DNA from: Labrys okinawensis
Lineage (GTDB): Bacteria > Pseudomonadota > Alphaproteobacteria > Rhizobiales > Labraceae
Assembly (NCBI RefSeq): GCF_002982075.1
Contig: NZ_PUEJ01000014.1
Coordinates: 100,716-164,715 of the forward strand
Direction: 5' to 3'
DNA: 64,000 bases
Position 1 is the first letter of the stretch; each line of letters begins with the position of its first letter. The notes beneath the pieces were generated by a model that saw only the letters and a list, made by a program, of their open reading frames with translations, had not been told where the DNA came from and made no database searches. Made by a program: the position numbers and the translations under genes. Positions 26,158-33,732 of this stretch are shown here, in pieces.

Positions 26158-26972
26158 CACGGCTTCTCACCCTCCTGCGCTGGATCGTCTTTCTCCTCGC
26201 GGCTTTCGCGCTGAACTTTCCGTTGATCGCGGCCTTCAAGAGCGAATCCGAAATAGCCGAGAACCCGTCCTTGCTGATCGAGGCGCCGACGCTGGAGAAT
26301 TTCGCCAGGGTCTTCGAAATCTCCGACCGTTTCGACATCGCGCATTATCTCGTCAACAGCCTGGTTGCCGCCTCATTGGGCTCGCTGTTCGCAATCCTGC
26401 TCAGTTTTCCGGCAGCCTACGCCATCGTGCGCCATGGCATCGGCCAGCGCTGGCTGCTGCCCGGCGTGACCAATCTGCGTGCCATCCCGCTGATCATCTT
26501 CTCCATCCCGATCTATTTGATCTACCAGCGCCTGGCCTTGCTCGATACCCGGTTCGGGCTCGCCTTGATCCTGTGCCTCGTCAACCTGCCGCTGGTGCTG
26601 GTGCTGATCGCCAACGCGGTCAGGGACCTGCCGATCGAGATCGAGGAGGCGGCGCTGGTCGATGGCGCCGGCACCTTCTACGTGCTGTGGCGGGTGGTGC
26701 TGCCCTTGACCGCGCCCGCCATCGCCTCCTCGCTGATCCTGGCCTTCATCTATGCCTGGAACGAATTCCTGTTCGGCCTGATGCTGACCACGCAGAGCGC
26801 CGTGCCGATCACCGTCGGCGCCTCGTTCTTCTTCGCGGCCAGCGGTGGCGGGGTGCAATGGGGCACGGCGGCGGCGGTGATGATCCTCTCCGTGCTGCCG
26901 CCTCTGCTGCTCAGCCTGCTGGCCTATCGCTATATCGGGCGCTCGCTGACCGCCGGTGCCGTGAAGGGCTAG
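26154..26972 (+). CDS. CUT1 sugar ABC importer permease 2 (MalG type)
   Basis: A 272-residue permease with about six hydrophobic segments and the EAA loop EEAALVDGAGTFYVLWRVVLP at about residues 163-183 (first 20: EEAALVDGAGTFYVLWRVVL). It pairs with the preceding permease. No ATPase gene follows, so the system must borrow an MsmX/UgpC-type ATPase from elsewhere. The gene ends at the start of a dispersed repeat and then the IS5-type element. Confidence 0.92.
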   Translation: MTRLLTLLRWIVFLLAAFALNFPLIAAFKSESEIAENPSLLIEAPTLENFARVFEISDRFDIAHYLVNSLVAASLGSLFAILLSFPAAYAIVRHGIGQRWLLPGVTNLRAIPLIIFSIPIYLIYQRLALLDTRFGLALILCLVNLPLVLVLIANAVRDLPIEIEEAALVDGAGTFYVLWRVVLPLTAPAIASSLILAFIYAWNEFLFGLMLTTQSAVPITVGASFFFAASGGGVQWGTAAAVMILSVLPPLLLSLLAYRYIGRSLTAGAVKG

Positions 26973-27074
26973 AGTGTTTTCCAGAGAAGTTGACAGACAT
27001 TTCGATTAAGAAAACATGTCACAACAAAAGGTTAGAGCAAAGTACAATTCGGAGAAGTCGCACTTTGCTCTAAC
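26973..27074 (-). repeat. Dispersed intergenic repeat, family A, copy 4 (interrupted by the IS)
   Basis: Arms GTTAGAGCAAAGTAC (27031-27045) and GCACTTTGCTCTAAC (27060-27074) form a 15-bp hairpin with one mismatch and a 14-base loop. The minus-strand continuation TGTTTTCTTAATCG to GGAAAACACTC follows family order. The IS entered the CTAA at the outer end of this hairpin. Confidence 0.75.
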
Positions 27075-27399
27075 AGGCTGTTGAAGAAGTCGCCCAGGGA
27101 GCGGCTTTGAAGCTGGTTTCGTCGCCGTTGCGCCAAGATATTTCGCCGAGGAGCGAGCCGTCATCCTGGAGCTCCGCCCAACCGTCGCCGCTGACCTGGT
27201 CGCCTTCGTCGGAGCCATCCCAGTTGAAATCAAAACCGCTCTGCGTGTAGGCACAGTCGAGCGCGGCAGTCAGGGCGCCGAAGGCCATTTCGCCCAGGCC
27301 GCGCTCGTCGATCTGGATGTATGCCGGCTCGACCAGATCGAGATAGTCTTCGTCGAAAGCCTCCAGTTGAATGATCCGCCACTTGCCTTTCAGCGTCAT
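27070..27399 (-). CDS. IS passenger protein of unknown function
   Basis: A 109-residue acidic protein, MTLKGKWRIIQLEAFDEDYL onwards, with a repeated WDGSDEGDQVSGDGWAEL-type acidic region at about residues 55-75. It is not a known transposition function; related stand-alone small proteins are, as far as I recall, common in bacteria. The start overlaps the transposase stop as ATGA, so the two are translationally coupled. The last residues (TSSTA) are encoded by the terminal inverted repeat. The final Cys codon takes its last base, and the TAG stop all its bases, from the flanking CTAA target duplication. Confidence 0.7.
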   Translation of the reverse strand: MTLKGKWRIIQLEAFDEDYLDLVEPAYIQIDERGLGEMAFGALTAALDCAYTQSGFDFNWDGSDEGDQVSGDGWAELQDDGSLLGEISWRNGDETSFKAAPWATSSTAC

Positions 27400-28577
27400 G
27401 GCTGCGCTCCAACCAGCTTGGGCAGGCGAACCAGATTGTAGGCCGCCGCGGCGAAGGCGAATGCCCATCCGACCCTGTCTCGTCCTTTGAACCTTGTCTT
27501 GCGCTGGCCGGCCACGGTCTTGATCCAGCCGAACGCTTCCTCGATCCGCTTGCGGATCTTCTGGCTCATCGCGTAGCTGGCGTGGCGGGTCGTGCGCCGA
27601 TCGATGGCCGAACGCCGGCCGTTGTCGTTTTGGGTCACGTGTGGGCGCACGTTCATCGACCGCAGTTCATTGACGAAGTCCTCGGCGTCATAAGCCTTGT
27701 CGGCGCCCAGACTGATCGCGTGCGGCCGGTCCGCGCGCGGCTCGATCATCGAAAGGGCCGCACGGCGCTCGCCATGGCCGTCAGCCTGTGTCAGTCGGGT
27801 GTCGACGACCAAGCCAGATCGGTTCTCCATCAGAGCGTGGCCGATAAAACACAGCTTGGCTTCCATACCAGAACCCTTGCGATAGAGCCGGGCGTGGGGA
27901 TCGGTCGTGCTCTGATGGGTCTCATTGGAGCGCTTGTGACCTTTGAAATCGACCTCGCCATTACGGCCACCCGATGCGGGTGGATCTGCTGGCGGTCCTC
28001 CCTCACCATTGCCCGCCTTGGGCCTGAAGCTCTTCATCGACGCCCAGGCCTCGATCAACGTGCCGTCGACACTGAAATGATCGCTGGACAGCAGCCGCTT
28101 CACATTCGGCTGGGCCAACACTGCCGCCAAGAACTTCGCCGCGATCTCCCCTTCCAGCAACCGATCACGGTTCTTGGAAAAGCTCGAGTGATCCCAGGCC
28201 GTCTCGTCAATGCCCAGGCCGACGAACCAGCGGAACAACAGGTCGAACTCCAGCCGTTCCATCAACTGTCGTTCCGAGCGTATCGAATAAAAGGCCTGCA
28301 ATAGCATCGCCCGCAACAGCATCTCCGGCGGGATCGACGGGCGGCCCATTCCCGAATAGAGCCGTGAGAAATCTTTGCTCAGTCCCTCCAGCGCATCATC
28401 GGCAAACACCTTGATCCGTCGAAGCGGATGATCGCTGCGCACCCGCGCCTCCAGATCAACATAGGAAAACAGCGATCCCGAGCGGTTGTCCGAACCTCGC
28501 ATCCACCACCTCGCCGCATCAACGAGTGAATGAATCATACTCGGTTCGGCCGCGCCACAGACTTCTTCAACAGCCTG
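27074..28577 (-). mobile_element. Intact IS5-family insertion sequence with passenger gene
   Basis: A 1504-bp element bounded by perfect 17-bp inverted repeats, CAGGCTGTTGAAGAAGT at 27074-27090 and its complement at 28561-28577. It is flanked by a 4-bp duplication CTAA (27070-27073 and 28578-28581). CTAA fits the YTAR target known for IS5. Inside are a transposase and, overlapping its stop by ATGA, a second small gene. Perfect ends and open frames suggest recent arrival. Confidence 0.93.
27396..28502 (-). CDS. IS5-family DDE transposase
   Basis: A 368-residue transposase. The N-terminal DUF772-like domain includes LFSYVDLEARVRSDHPLRRI and RPSIPPEMLLRAMLLQAFYS. The catalytic triad is suggested by Asp in FSVDGTLIEAWAS, Asp in LGADKAYDAEDFV, and Glu in RKRIEEAFGWIKT (DDE with the IS5-type Y/R-E pattern). 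A basic, glycine-rich insert lies between the first two. The ATG at 28502 gives the usual MRGSDNRSGSLFSY start; a longer frame to 28538 adds residues unlike the family. No frameshift was found. Confidence 0.93.
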   Translation of the reverse strand: MRGSDNRSGSLFSYVDLEARVRSDHPLRRIKVFADDALEGLSKDFSRLYSGMGRPSIPPEMLLRAMLLQAFYSIRSERQLMERLEFDLLFRWFVGLGIDETAWDHSSFSKNRDRLLEGEIAAKFLAAVLAQPNVKRLLSSDHFSVDGTLIEAWASMKSFRPKAGNGEGGPPADPPASGGRNGEVDFKGHKRSNETHQSTTDPHARLYRKGSGMEAKLCFIGHALMENRSGLVVDTRLTQADGHGERRAALSMIEPRADRPHAISLGADKAYDAEDFVNELRSMNVRPHVTQNDNGRRSAIDRRTTRHASYAMSQKIRKRIEEAFGWIKTVAGQRKTRFKGRDRVGWAFAFAAAAYNLVRLPKLVGAQP

Positions 28578-29456
28578 CTAACCCGGGCGCTGGCTGTGCT
28601 TGCGCAGGATCTCCAAGGCTTCCATGCGGGCCTTGGAAAGATCCCACAGCGTCTTGGTGGCCGCAGCCATCAAGGCCTCGATGATCGCCAGGATCGCCGC
28701 GTTCGAATCCCAGTTCGACGGCACGCCTGTGCGCGCTGAAATGACATGGCGGGCAAAGCGGGCGATCGGCGATAGCCATTGGTCGGTGAACAGCACGATG
28801 GTGGCGCCGCGCTCGGTTGCCTCCTGCGCGAGCAGGATGACATCGTCCTGGTAGCGCCGGATGTCGAAGACGATCAGGACGTCACGCTTGCCGAAATCGA
28901 TGACCTGGTCGCGCCAGGTTGCCGCCTGTCCCTCAACCAGCGTGACATCGGGGCGGATGACCCTGAGATGGCGCACGGTATAGAGCGCCACGGCCTCGGT
29001 AAGGCGACCACCGACGACATGCAGCCGGCGCTTGGTGTCGGTGATAATGGCGAGAATCGCATCGAACTCGGCCGGCGCCATCGCCTCGAAGCTGTGCGTA
29101 ATGTTTGCGACCACAGCCGCCGCGAAAGCGGAGAGGGGGGTCGGGTTCGCCTGTTCCGGCGCCTGCTTCATCAGCGGCGACTGCAATTGTGCTTCGAGTT
29201 CGTCCTTGAGATGACGTTGGAAATCGGCGTAGGCCCCGAAGCCGAGGCGGGCAATGAAGCGCAGGATCGAAGGTGCCGAGATGCCGGCGCGCGAGGCAAA
29301 TTGCGCAACGGTTTCAAGGCCTGCGAACGGATAGTTCGACAAGAGGACATGGGCGGCGCGGCGCTCGGTGGGGGTCAGCGAACCGAGCCTGCTGCGGATG
29401 GTCGTCGCCAAGGTCTGATCGCTTGCAGTGGCCGCCGCGTCTGGGCTTTTGGTCAT
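28578..29456 (-). CDS. RpiR-family regulator of the gamma-glutamyl/amine operon
   Basis: A 292-residue regulator. The N-terminal helix-turn-helix domain (about 10-85) contains LTPTERRAAHVLLSNYPFAG and SAPSILRFIARLGFGAYADF. The SIS sugar-isomerase-like domain follows (about 130-270), with LHVVGGRLTEAVALYTVRHL and VLIVFDIRRYQDDVI. The gene diverges from the amidohydrolase and following genes, 119 bases away, so it likely controls them. Its TAG stop (28580-28578) lies in the CTAA duplicated by the IS, so the reading frame was left complete. The start MTKSPD is chosen because the upstream frame has no domain and overlaps the divergent gene. Confidence 0.88.
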   Translation of the reverse strand: MTKSPDAAATASDQTLATTIRSRLGSLTPTERRAAHVLLSNYPFAGLETVAQFASRAGISAPSILRFIARLGFGAYADFQRHLKDELEAQLQSPLMKQAPEQANPTPLSAFAAAVVANITHSFEAMAPAEFDAILAIITDTKRRLHVVGGRLTEAVALYTVRHLRVIRPDVTLVEGQAATWRDQVIDFGKRDVLIVFDIRRYQDDVILLAQEATERGATIVLFTDQWLSPIARFARHVISARTGVPSNWDSNAAILAIIEALMAAATKTLWDLSKARMEALEILRKHSQRPG

Positions 29457-29497
29457 CAGGCGACTCCCTCCGGAAAAGCGAGAGTGGAAGGTGGACA

Positions 29498-29538
29498 CAA
29501 TTTTCACAATTGACAAGTCGGCTACGGCTGTACTCAGA
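29498..29538 (+). promoter_or_regulatory. Candidate operator and promoter between rpiR-type gene and amidohydrolase gene
   Basis: CAATT (29498-29502) and AATTG (29508-29512) form a palindrome with a 5-base spacer. It overlaps a perfect TTGACA at 29510-29515, followed at 15 bases by TACTCA (29531-29536). The layout suits a regulator blocking or aiding the rightward promoter. The -10 match is weak. Confidence 0.35.
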
Positions 29539-29575
29539 ATAACACTCAATACAAAAACAAGCCCGGACGTAATGA

Positions 29576-30379
29576 ATGTTAGAATCGCTCGCCGAGAGAG
29601 CTGCCGGAGGAACTTCGGGCGGGGAAATCCAGCCGGATTCTGCCATTGTCGATAACGGCCGAGGCAGGGGTGAATATGTCCTCGTCTGCGAGCATGCATC
29701 CAATTTCGTTCCTCCGCGTTTTGGCAAGCTCGGCCTGTCGGATGCCGACTTGCAACGCCACATCGCCTGGGATCCGGGAGCGCTCGGCGTGGCACGCGTG
29801 ATGGCGCGCGAGCTCGACGCGCCCTTGGTGTCCTGCGCGGTGAGCCGGCTGGTGATCGATTGCAATCGCGATCCGTCGGTTTTCGACGCGATCACCCTCA
29901 AGAGCGAGGGCACCGTCATTCCCGGCAATGCGGATCTCAGCGATGCCGAACGCGCACGGCGGATCCAGGAGGTCTATGAACCGTTCCATGCGGGGGTTGC
30001 CGCGGCGGTGGCCGCCAAGCGGCACGCTGGACCGGCAGCGATCATCGGCATTCACAGCTTCAATCCGGTCTATAACGGCGTCCAGCGTCCCTGGCATGTC
30101 GGTATTCTCTTCGATCGCGACGAGAGCCTGTCGGGCCCGATGATCGCGGCTCTGCGCGAGGATGCGAGCCTGGTGGTCGGGGTCAACGAGCCCTACAGCC
30201 CGGGAGACCGCGTCTATCATACGCTCGATCGCCATGGCCAAAGCCAGGGTCTTCCCAGCGTGATGATCGAAATCCGCAACGATCTTCTGGCAACGCCGAA
30301 TCAGCAGGAAGAATGGGGCATGAAACTTGCTACCATCCTGAAGCGGATCGGCCTGCCCGGAGACGATTCGCCAAAATGA
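29576..30379 (+). CDS. N-formylglutamate amidohydrolase-family protein
   Basis: A 267-residue FGase-family hydrolase. LVCEHASNFVPP (about residue 37), HIAWDPGALGVARVMARELD, SRLVIDCNR and GIHSFNPVY are hallmarks, the His and Asp residues being probable zinc ligands. Family members release glutamate from N-formylglutamate in histidine breakdown. No hut genes are here. It heads a putative operon with a glutamine-synthetase-like ligase, so it may instead cut a gamma-glutamyl or other glutamyl amide made in this pathway. The ATG at 29576 lacks a strong ribosome site. Family certain, substrate inferred. Confidence 0.8.
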   Translation: MLESLAERAAGGTSGGEIQPDSAIVDNGRGRGEYVLVCEHASNFVPPRFGKLGLSDADLQRHIAWDPGALGVARVMARELDAPLVSCAVSRLVIDCNRDPSVFDAITLKSEGTVIPGNADLSDAERARRIQEVYEPFHAGVAAAVAAKRHAGPAAIIGIHSFNPVYNGVQRPWHVGILFDRDESLSGPMIAALREDASLVVGVNEPYSPGDRVYHTLDRHGQSQGLPSVMIEIRNDLLATPNQQEEWGMKLATILKRIGLPGDDSPK

Positions 30380-30493
30380 GAGAGCCGGAACGAACGGCCG
30401 GAAACGATAGCTGAGTGAAAGGTAATATCCATCGGTCCACGGTCTATCGGTCCACTGTCGACCGATCCTGGACCACAAGTCGGGGGACTTTCT

Positions 30494-32086
30494 ATGAGCG
30501 GATCGACTGACGAGGACGTCAAAGTCCTCCACTCCATGGGCTACGCGCAGGAGTTGGCGCGCCGCATGGGCGGCTTTTCGAATTTTGCGATCTCCTTTTC
30601 CATCATCTGTATCCTGGCCGGCGGCATCACCTCATTTCCGCTGGCGATGGCAACCGGTTCGGGCTTCGAAGCGACGATCGGCTGGGTCATCGGCGGCGTG
30701 TTCGCTCTCGTGGTCGCGGCCTGTCTCGGACAGATCGGTTCGGCCTATCCCACGGCGGGCGGGCTCTATCACTGGTCCTCGATTCTCGGCGGTCGCGGCT
30801 GGGGCTGGGCAACCGCCTGGATCAACCTGCTCGGCCTGATCTTCGTGGTCGCATCGGTCAATGTCGGCGTCTGGCTGCTGTTCCGGGATCTCGTGCTTTC
30901 GGGCGTCTTCCATGTCGACGTGACGGCATGGACTTCCGTCACGACCGACCCCTTGCCGTCAGGCATGACGGCCGAACAGGCCAAAGCGATCAACAGTTCT
31001 GCCTACACCGCGCAGGTGGTGGCCGTCTGCCTGATCACGCTGGTCCAGGCGCTGATCAACCATTTCGGCATCAAACTCACCACGCTGCTGACCGACTTCT
31101 CCGGCTATCTCATTCTGGTAGTTGCCGTGGTGCTGACCCTGACCTTCCTGGGGTGGGGAGCCAGCTGGGACTTCTCGCGTCTCACCACTTTCGTGAACAA
31201 TACCGGTGATCCGGGCGGCAATTACGTGCCGGAAGCACGGCCTGCCTTCATCGCCTTCCTGGTCGGCTTGCTCTACCCGCTCTACACCATCACCGGCTTC
31301 GATGCTTCGGCGCACACCTCCGAGGAAACCCAGAATGCCCGTGTCGCCGTGCCCAGGGGGATGATCCATTCGGTGTTCTGGTCGCTGGTGTTCGGCTTCG
31401 CCATGGCGGTGTCCTTCGTGCTAGCCAGCCCGGACCTGGCCCAGACCGCCAAGGATGGCGGCGCCGGCTGGTTCAACCTGTTCAACAACCTGCCCGCGCC
31501 GGGCCTGCTCAAGGACGTGCTGGCCATCGGCATCGTGCTGGCCAATTTCATCTGCGCCCTGGCCGGCCTGACCTCGACTTCGCGCATGATCTATGCCTTC
31601 GCCCGTGACGGCGGCCTGCCGGCCTCCGGCGTCTGGAAGGGTGTGAGCCCGACCTGGCGCACACCCGTGGCGGCGATCTGGCTGGGAGCGGTGCTCTCGG
31701 TTGCGGCCACCCTCTATTCGCCCGCCTTCGCCGCGCTGGCGGCGGGCTGCGCGCTGTTCCTCTATGTCTCCTATGCCATGCCGATCGCCGCAGGACTGCT
31801 GGCGGAGGGCAAGACCTGGACCGAGTTCGGACCTTTCCGCCTCGGTATCTGGTCCAAGCCTCTCGGCGCGATCGCCGTACTCGGTGTGCTCGTCCTGATG
31901 TATGCCGGTATCCAGCCGCCCTTCGACATCCTGATCAACTACGCTATTGGCCTGCTGGTGCTGCTCCTGGTGTTGTGGTTCGGCATCGAGGCTCGTCGGT
32001 TCAAGGGCCCGCCGATCGGCGGTGACATCGCCAAACGGGCCAGCGAGATCGCCGAAGCCGAAAAGGCAGTCGGCCAGAGCACCTGA
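30494..32086 (+). CDS. APC-superfamily amino acid/amine permease
   Basis: A 530-residue integral membrane protein with about 12 hydrophobic segments. FSNFAISFSIICILAGGI starts helix 1, and GSAYPTAGGLYHWSSILGG is the marker of the amino acid/choline transporter branch that includes GABA and choline permeases. It likely imports the amine used by the ligase encoded 99 bases downstream. GGGGGAC precedes the ATG by about 7 bases. The C-terminal tail (about 500-530) is charged and cytoplasmic. Confidence 0.88.
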   Translation: MSGSTDEDVKVLHSMGYAQELARRMGGFSNFAISFSIICILAGGITSFPLAMATGSGFEATIGWVIGGVFALVVAACLGQIGSAYPTAGGLYHWSSILGGRGWGWATAWINLLGLIFVVASVNVGVWLLFRDLVLSGVFHVDVTAWTSVTTDPLPSGMTAEQAKAINSSAYTAQVVAVCLITLVQALINHFGIKLTTLLTDFSGYLILVVAVVLTLTFLGWGASWDFSRLTTFVNNTGDPGGNYVPEARPAFIAFLVGLLYPLYTITGFDASAHTSEETQNARVAVPRGMIHSVFWSLVFGFAMAVSFVLASPDLAQTAKDGGAGWFNLFNNLPAPGLLKDVLAIGIVLANFICALAGLTSTSRMIYAFARDGGLPASGVWKGVSPTWRTPVAAIWLGAVLSVAATLYSPAFAALAAGCALFLYVSYAMPIAAGLLAEGKTWTEFGPFRLGIWSKPLGAIAVLGVLVLMYAGIQPPFDILINYAIGLLVLLLVLWFGIEARRFKGPPIGGDIAKRASEIAEAEKAVGQST

Positions 32087-32185
32087 TCGTGGCGTCGGCC
32101 GGCCCGGGTCGCTGCCCGGGCCGGTCACCGGCACGCGAAGAACTATCCACAAAGAACAAACCTAGAGAGACGGAACCAGCGGATC

Positions 32186-33559
32186 ATGGCGAACCCAGCG
32201 AGACCGACCAATGCAGCCGAGGCGATAGCCTATGTCCGAGAACACGGCTTTTCCGATGTGAAGGTCGGTGTCTTCGACATAGACGGCGTCTTCCGCGGCA
32301 AATACATGGCTCGCGAGAAGTTCGAGAGTGCGCTCGAGAAGGGTTTTGGTTTCTGCAACGTCGTGCTGGGCTGGGATTCGAACGACCAGCTCTATGACAA
32401 CACCAGCTTTGCGGGCTGGCACAACGGCTATCGCGATGCCGAGGCCCGTTTTCTGCCTGAGACCATGCGTATCATCCCGCTCGAAGACGGCATGCCGCTC
32501 TTCATCGGTGAGTTCGCCGGCGATGCCGAGGCCTATTGCCCCCGCGGCACATTGCGCCGGGTGATCAAGCGTGCAGCCGACATGGGCTATAAGGTTTCGG
32601 CGGCGGCCGAGTTCGAATTCTTCGTCTTCGACGAAACACCCCATAGCGTACGCGAAAAACGCTTCCGTAATCTGAAGAACATCACGCCAGGCTTCTTCGG
32701 CTATTCCATGCTGCGCGCCGGCGTGCATGCCGACTTCTACCAGGATCTCCTGCAGATGTGCCGGGAGATGGACATGGAGATCGAGGGCCTGCACACCGAA
32801 ACCGGCCCCGGCGTGCTCGAGGCGGCGATCAAGGTCGATGAGGCCCTGGCCATGGCCGACAAGGCCGCCTTGTTCAAGACCTACACCAAGATCCTGGCGC
32901 AGAAGCGCGGCTGGATGGCGACTTTCATGGCCAAGTGGTCGCATGATTGGCCGGGGCAATCCGGACATCTGCACGCCTCGCTCTCGGATCTGAAGACCGG
33001 CAAGGGCGTGTTCCACGATCCGTCCAAGCCGCATGCGATGTCGGACGAGATGCGCTGGTTCGTCGGCGGCCAGCAGGCGCTGATGCCTGAATTGCTGGCG
33101 ATGATCGCCTGCACGGTGAATTCCTACACCCGCCTCATTCCCGGCTTCTGGGCGCCGACCGATGCGAGCTGGGGCGTGGAGAACCGCACCTGCGCCCTGC
33201 GCGTCATTCCAGGTTCCGAGAAGTCCCAGCGCGTCGAGTATCGGGTGGCGGCTGCCGACATCAATCCCTACATAGCCCTGGCGGCGGCGATCGGTTCGGG
33301 CCTGTGGGGTATCGAAAACCGCATCGAGCCCGACGCGCCGGTCGAGGGCTCGGCCTATGACAAGAAATTCCCCAAGGCGCGTCAGTTGCCGCGCTCGCTC
33401 TGGGATGCGGCCCAGCGCCTTAAGGCTTCCAAGGCGGCCCGCTCGCTCTTCGGCGACGCCTTCGTCGAGCATTATGCCGCCACCCGCGAATGGGAGGAAC
33501 GCGAGTTCCGCCGCACGATTTCGGATTGGCAGCTGGAACGCTACTTCGAAATCATCTAG
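32186..33559 (+). CDS. Glutamine-synthetase-like gamma-glutamyl-amine ligase
   Basis: A 457-residue protein of the GlnA superfamily. Catalytic-domain motifs are AAEFEFFVFD (metal Glu), GLHTETGPGVLEAAIK (metal Glu), WPGQSGHLHASL (ATP/metal His) and NRTCALRVIP (substrate Arg). The N-terminal beta-grasp reads VKVGVFDIDGVFRGKYM. The family joins glutamate by its gamma-carboxyl to ammonia or to amines such as putrescine, isopropylamine or ethanolamine. Adjacent permease and alcohol and aldehyde dehydrogenases argue for an amine bearing a hydroxyl group, not for nitrogen assimilation. The ATG at 32186 follows GGA. Exact amine unknown. Confidence 0.85.
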   Translation: MANPARPTNAAEAIAYVREHGFSDVKVGVFDIDGVFRGKYMAREKFESALEKGFGFCNVVLGWDSNDQLYDNTSFAGWHNGYRDAEARFLPETMRIIPLEDGMPLFIGEFAGDAEAYCPRGTLRRVIKRAADMGYKVSAAAEFEFFVFDETPHSVREKRFRNLKNITPGFFGYSMLRAGVHADFYQDLLQMCREMDMEIEGLHTETGPGVLEAAIKVDEALAMADKAALFKTYTKILAQKRGWMATFMAKWSHDWPGQSGHLHASLSDLKTGKGVFHDPSKPHAMSDEMRWFVGGQQALMPELLAMIACTVNSYTRLIPGFWAPTDASWGVENRTCALRVIPGSEKSQRVEYRVAAADINPYIALAAAIGSGLWGIENRIEPDAPVEGSAYDKKFPKARQLPRSLWDAAQRLKASKAARSLFGDAFVEHYAATREWEEREFRRTISDWQLERYFEII

Positions 33560-33626
33560 ATGTGATCACAAAGAGGGTGGCCCCGGACACTCCGGGATCA
33601 CACTTTCATTCTCCAATGGAGGCTTC

Positions 33627-33703
33627 GTCATTGCGAGCGCAGCGAAGCAATCCAGTCTTTCAAGCGGGGCGAAGCTGGATTGCTTCGCTGCGCTCGCAAT
33701 GAC
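33627..33703. repeat. Perfect 29-bp inverted repeat (GCGAAGCAATCC type)
   Basis: Arms at 33627-33655 and 33675-33703 are exact complements around a 19-base loop. The first arm reads GTCATTGCGAGCGCAGCGAA at its outer end and closes with GCAATCCAG. It sits between the ligase stop and the aldehyde dehydrogenase start. It resembles short palindromic elements dispersed in Rhizobiales genomes. Confidence 0.85.
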
Positions 33704-33732
33704 GGTGCGCCAGGCCGTCCGGGGTTTCAATC

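Noticed and set aside
29576..30379. Histidine-degradation (hut) role for the amidohydrolase
   Set aside because: No hutH, hutU, hutI or hutF in the window; the neighbours are amine-ligase and dehydrogenase genes.
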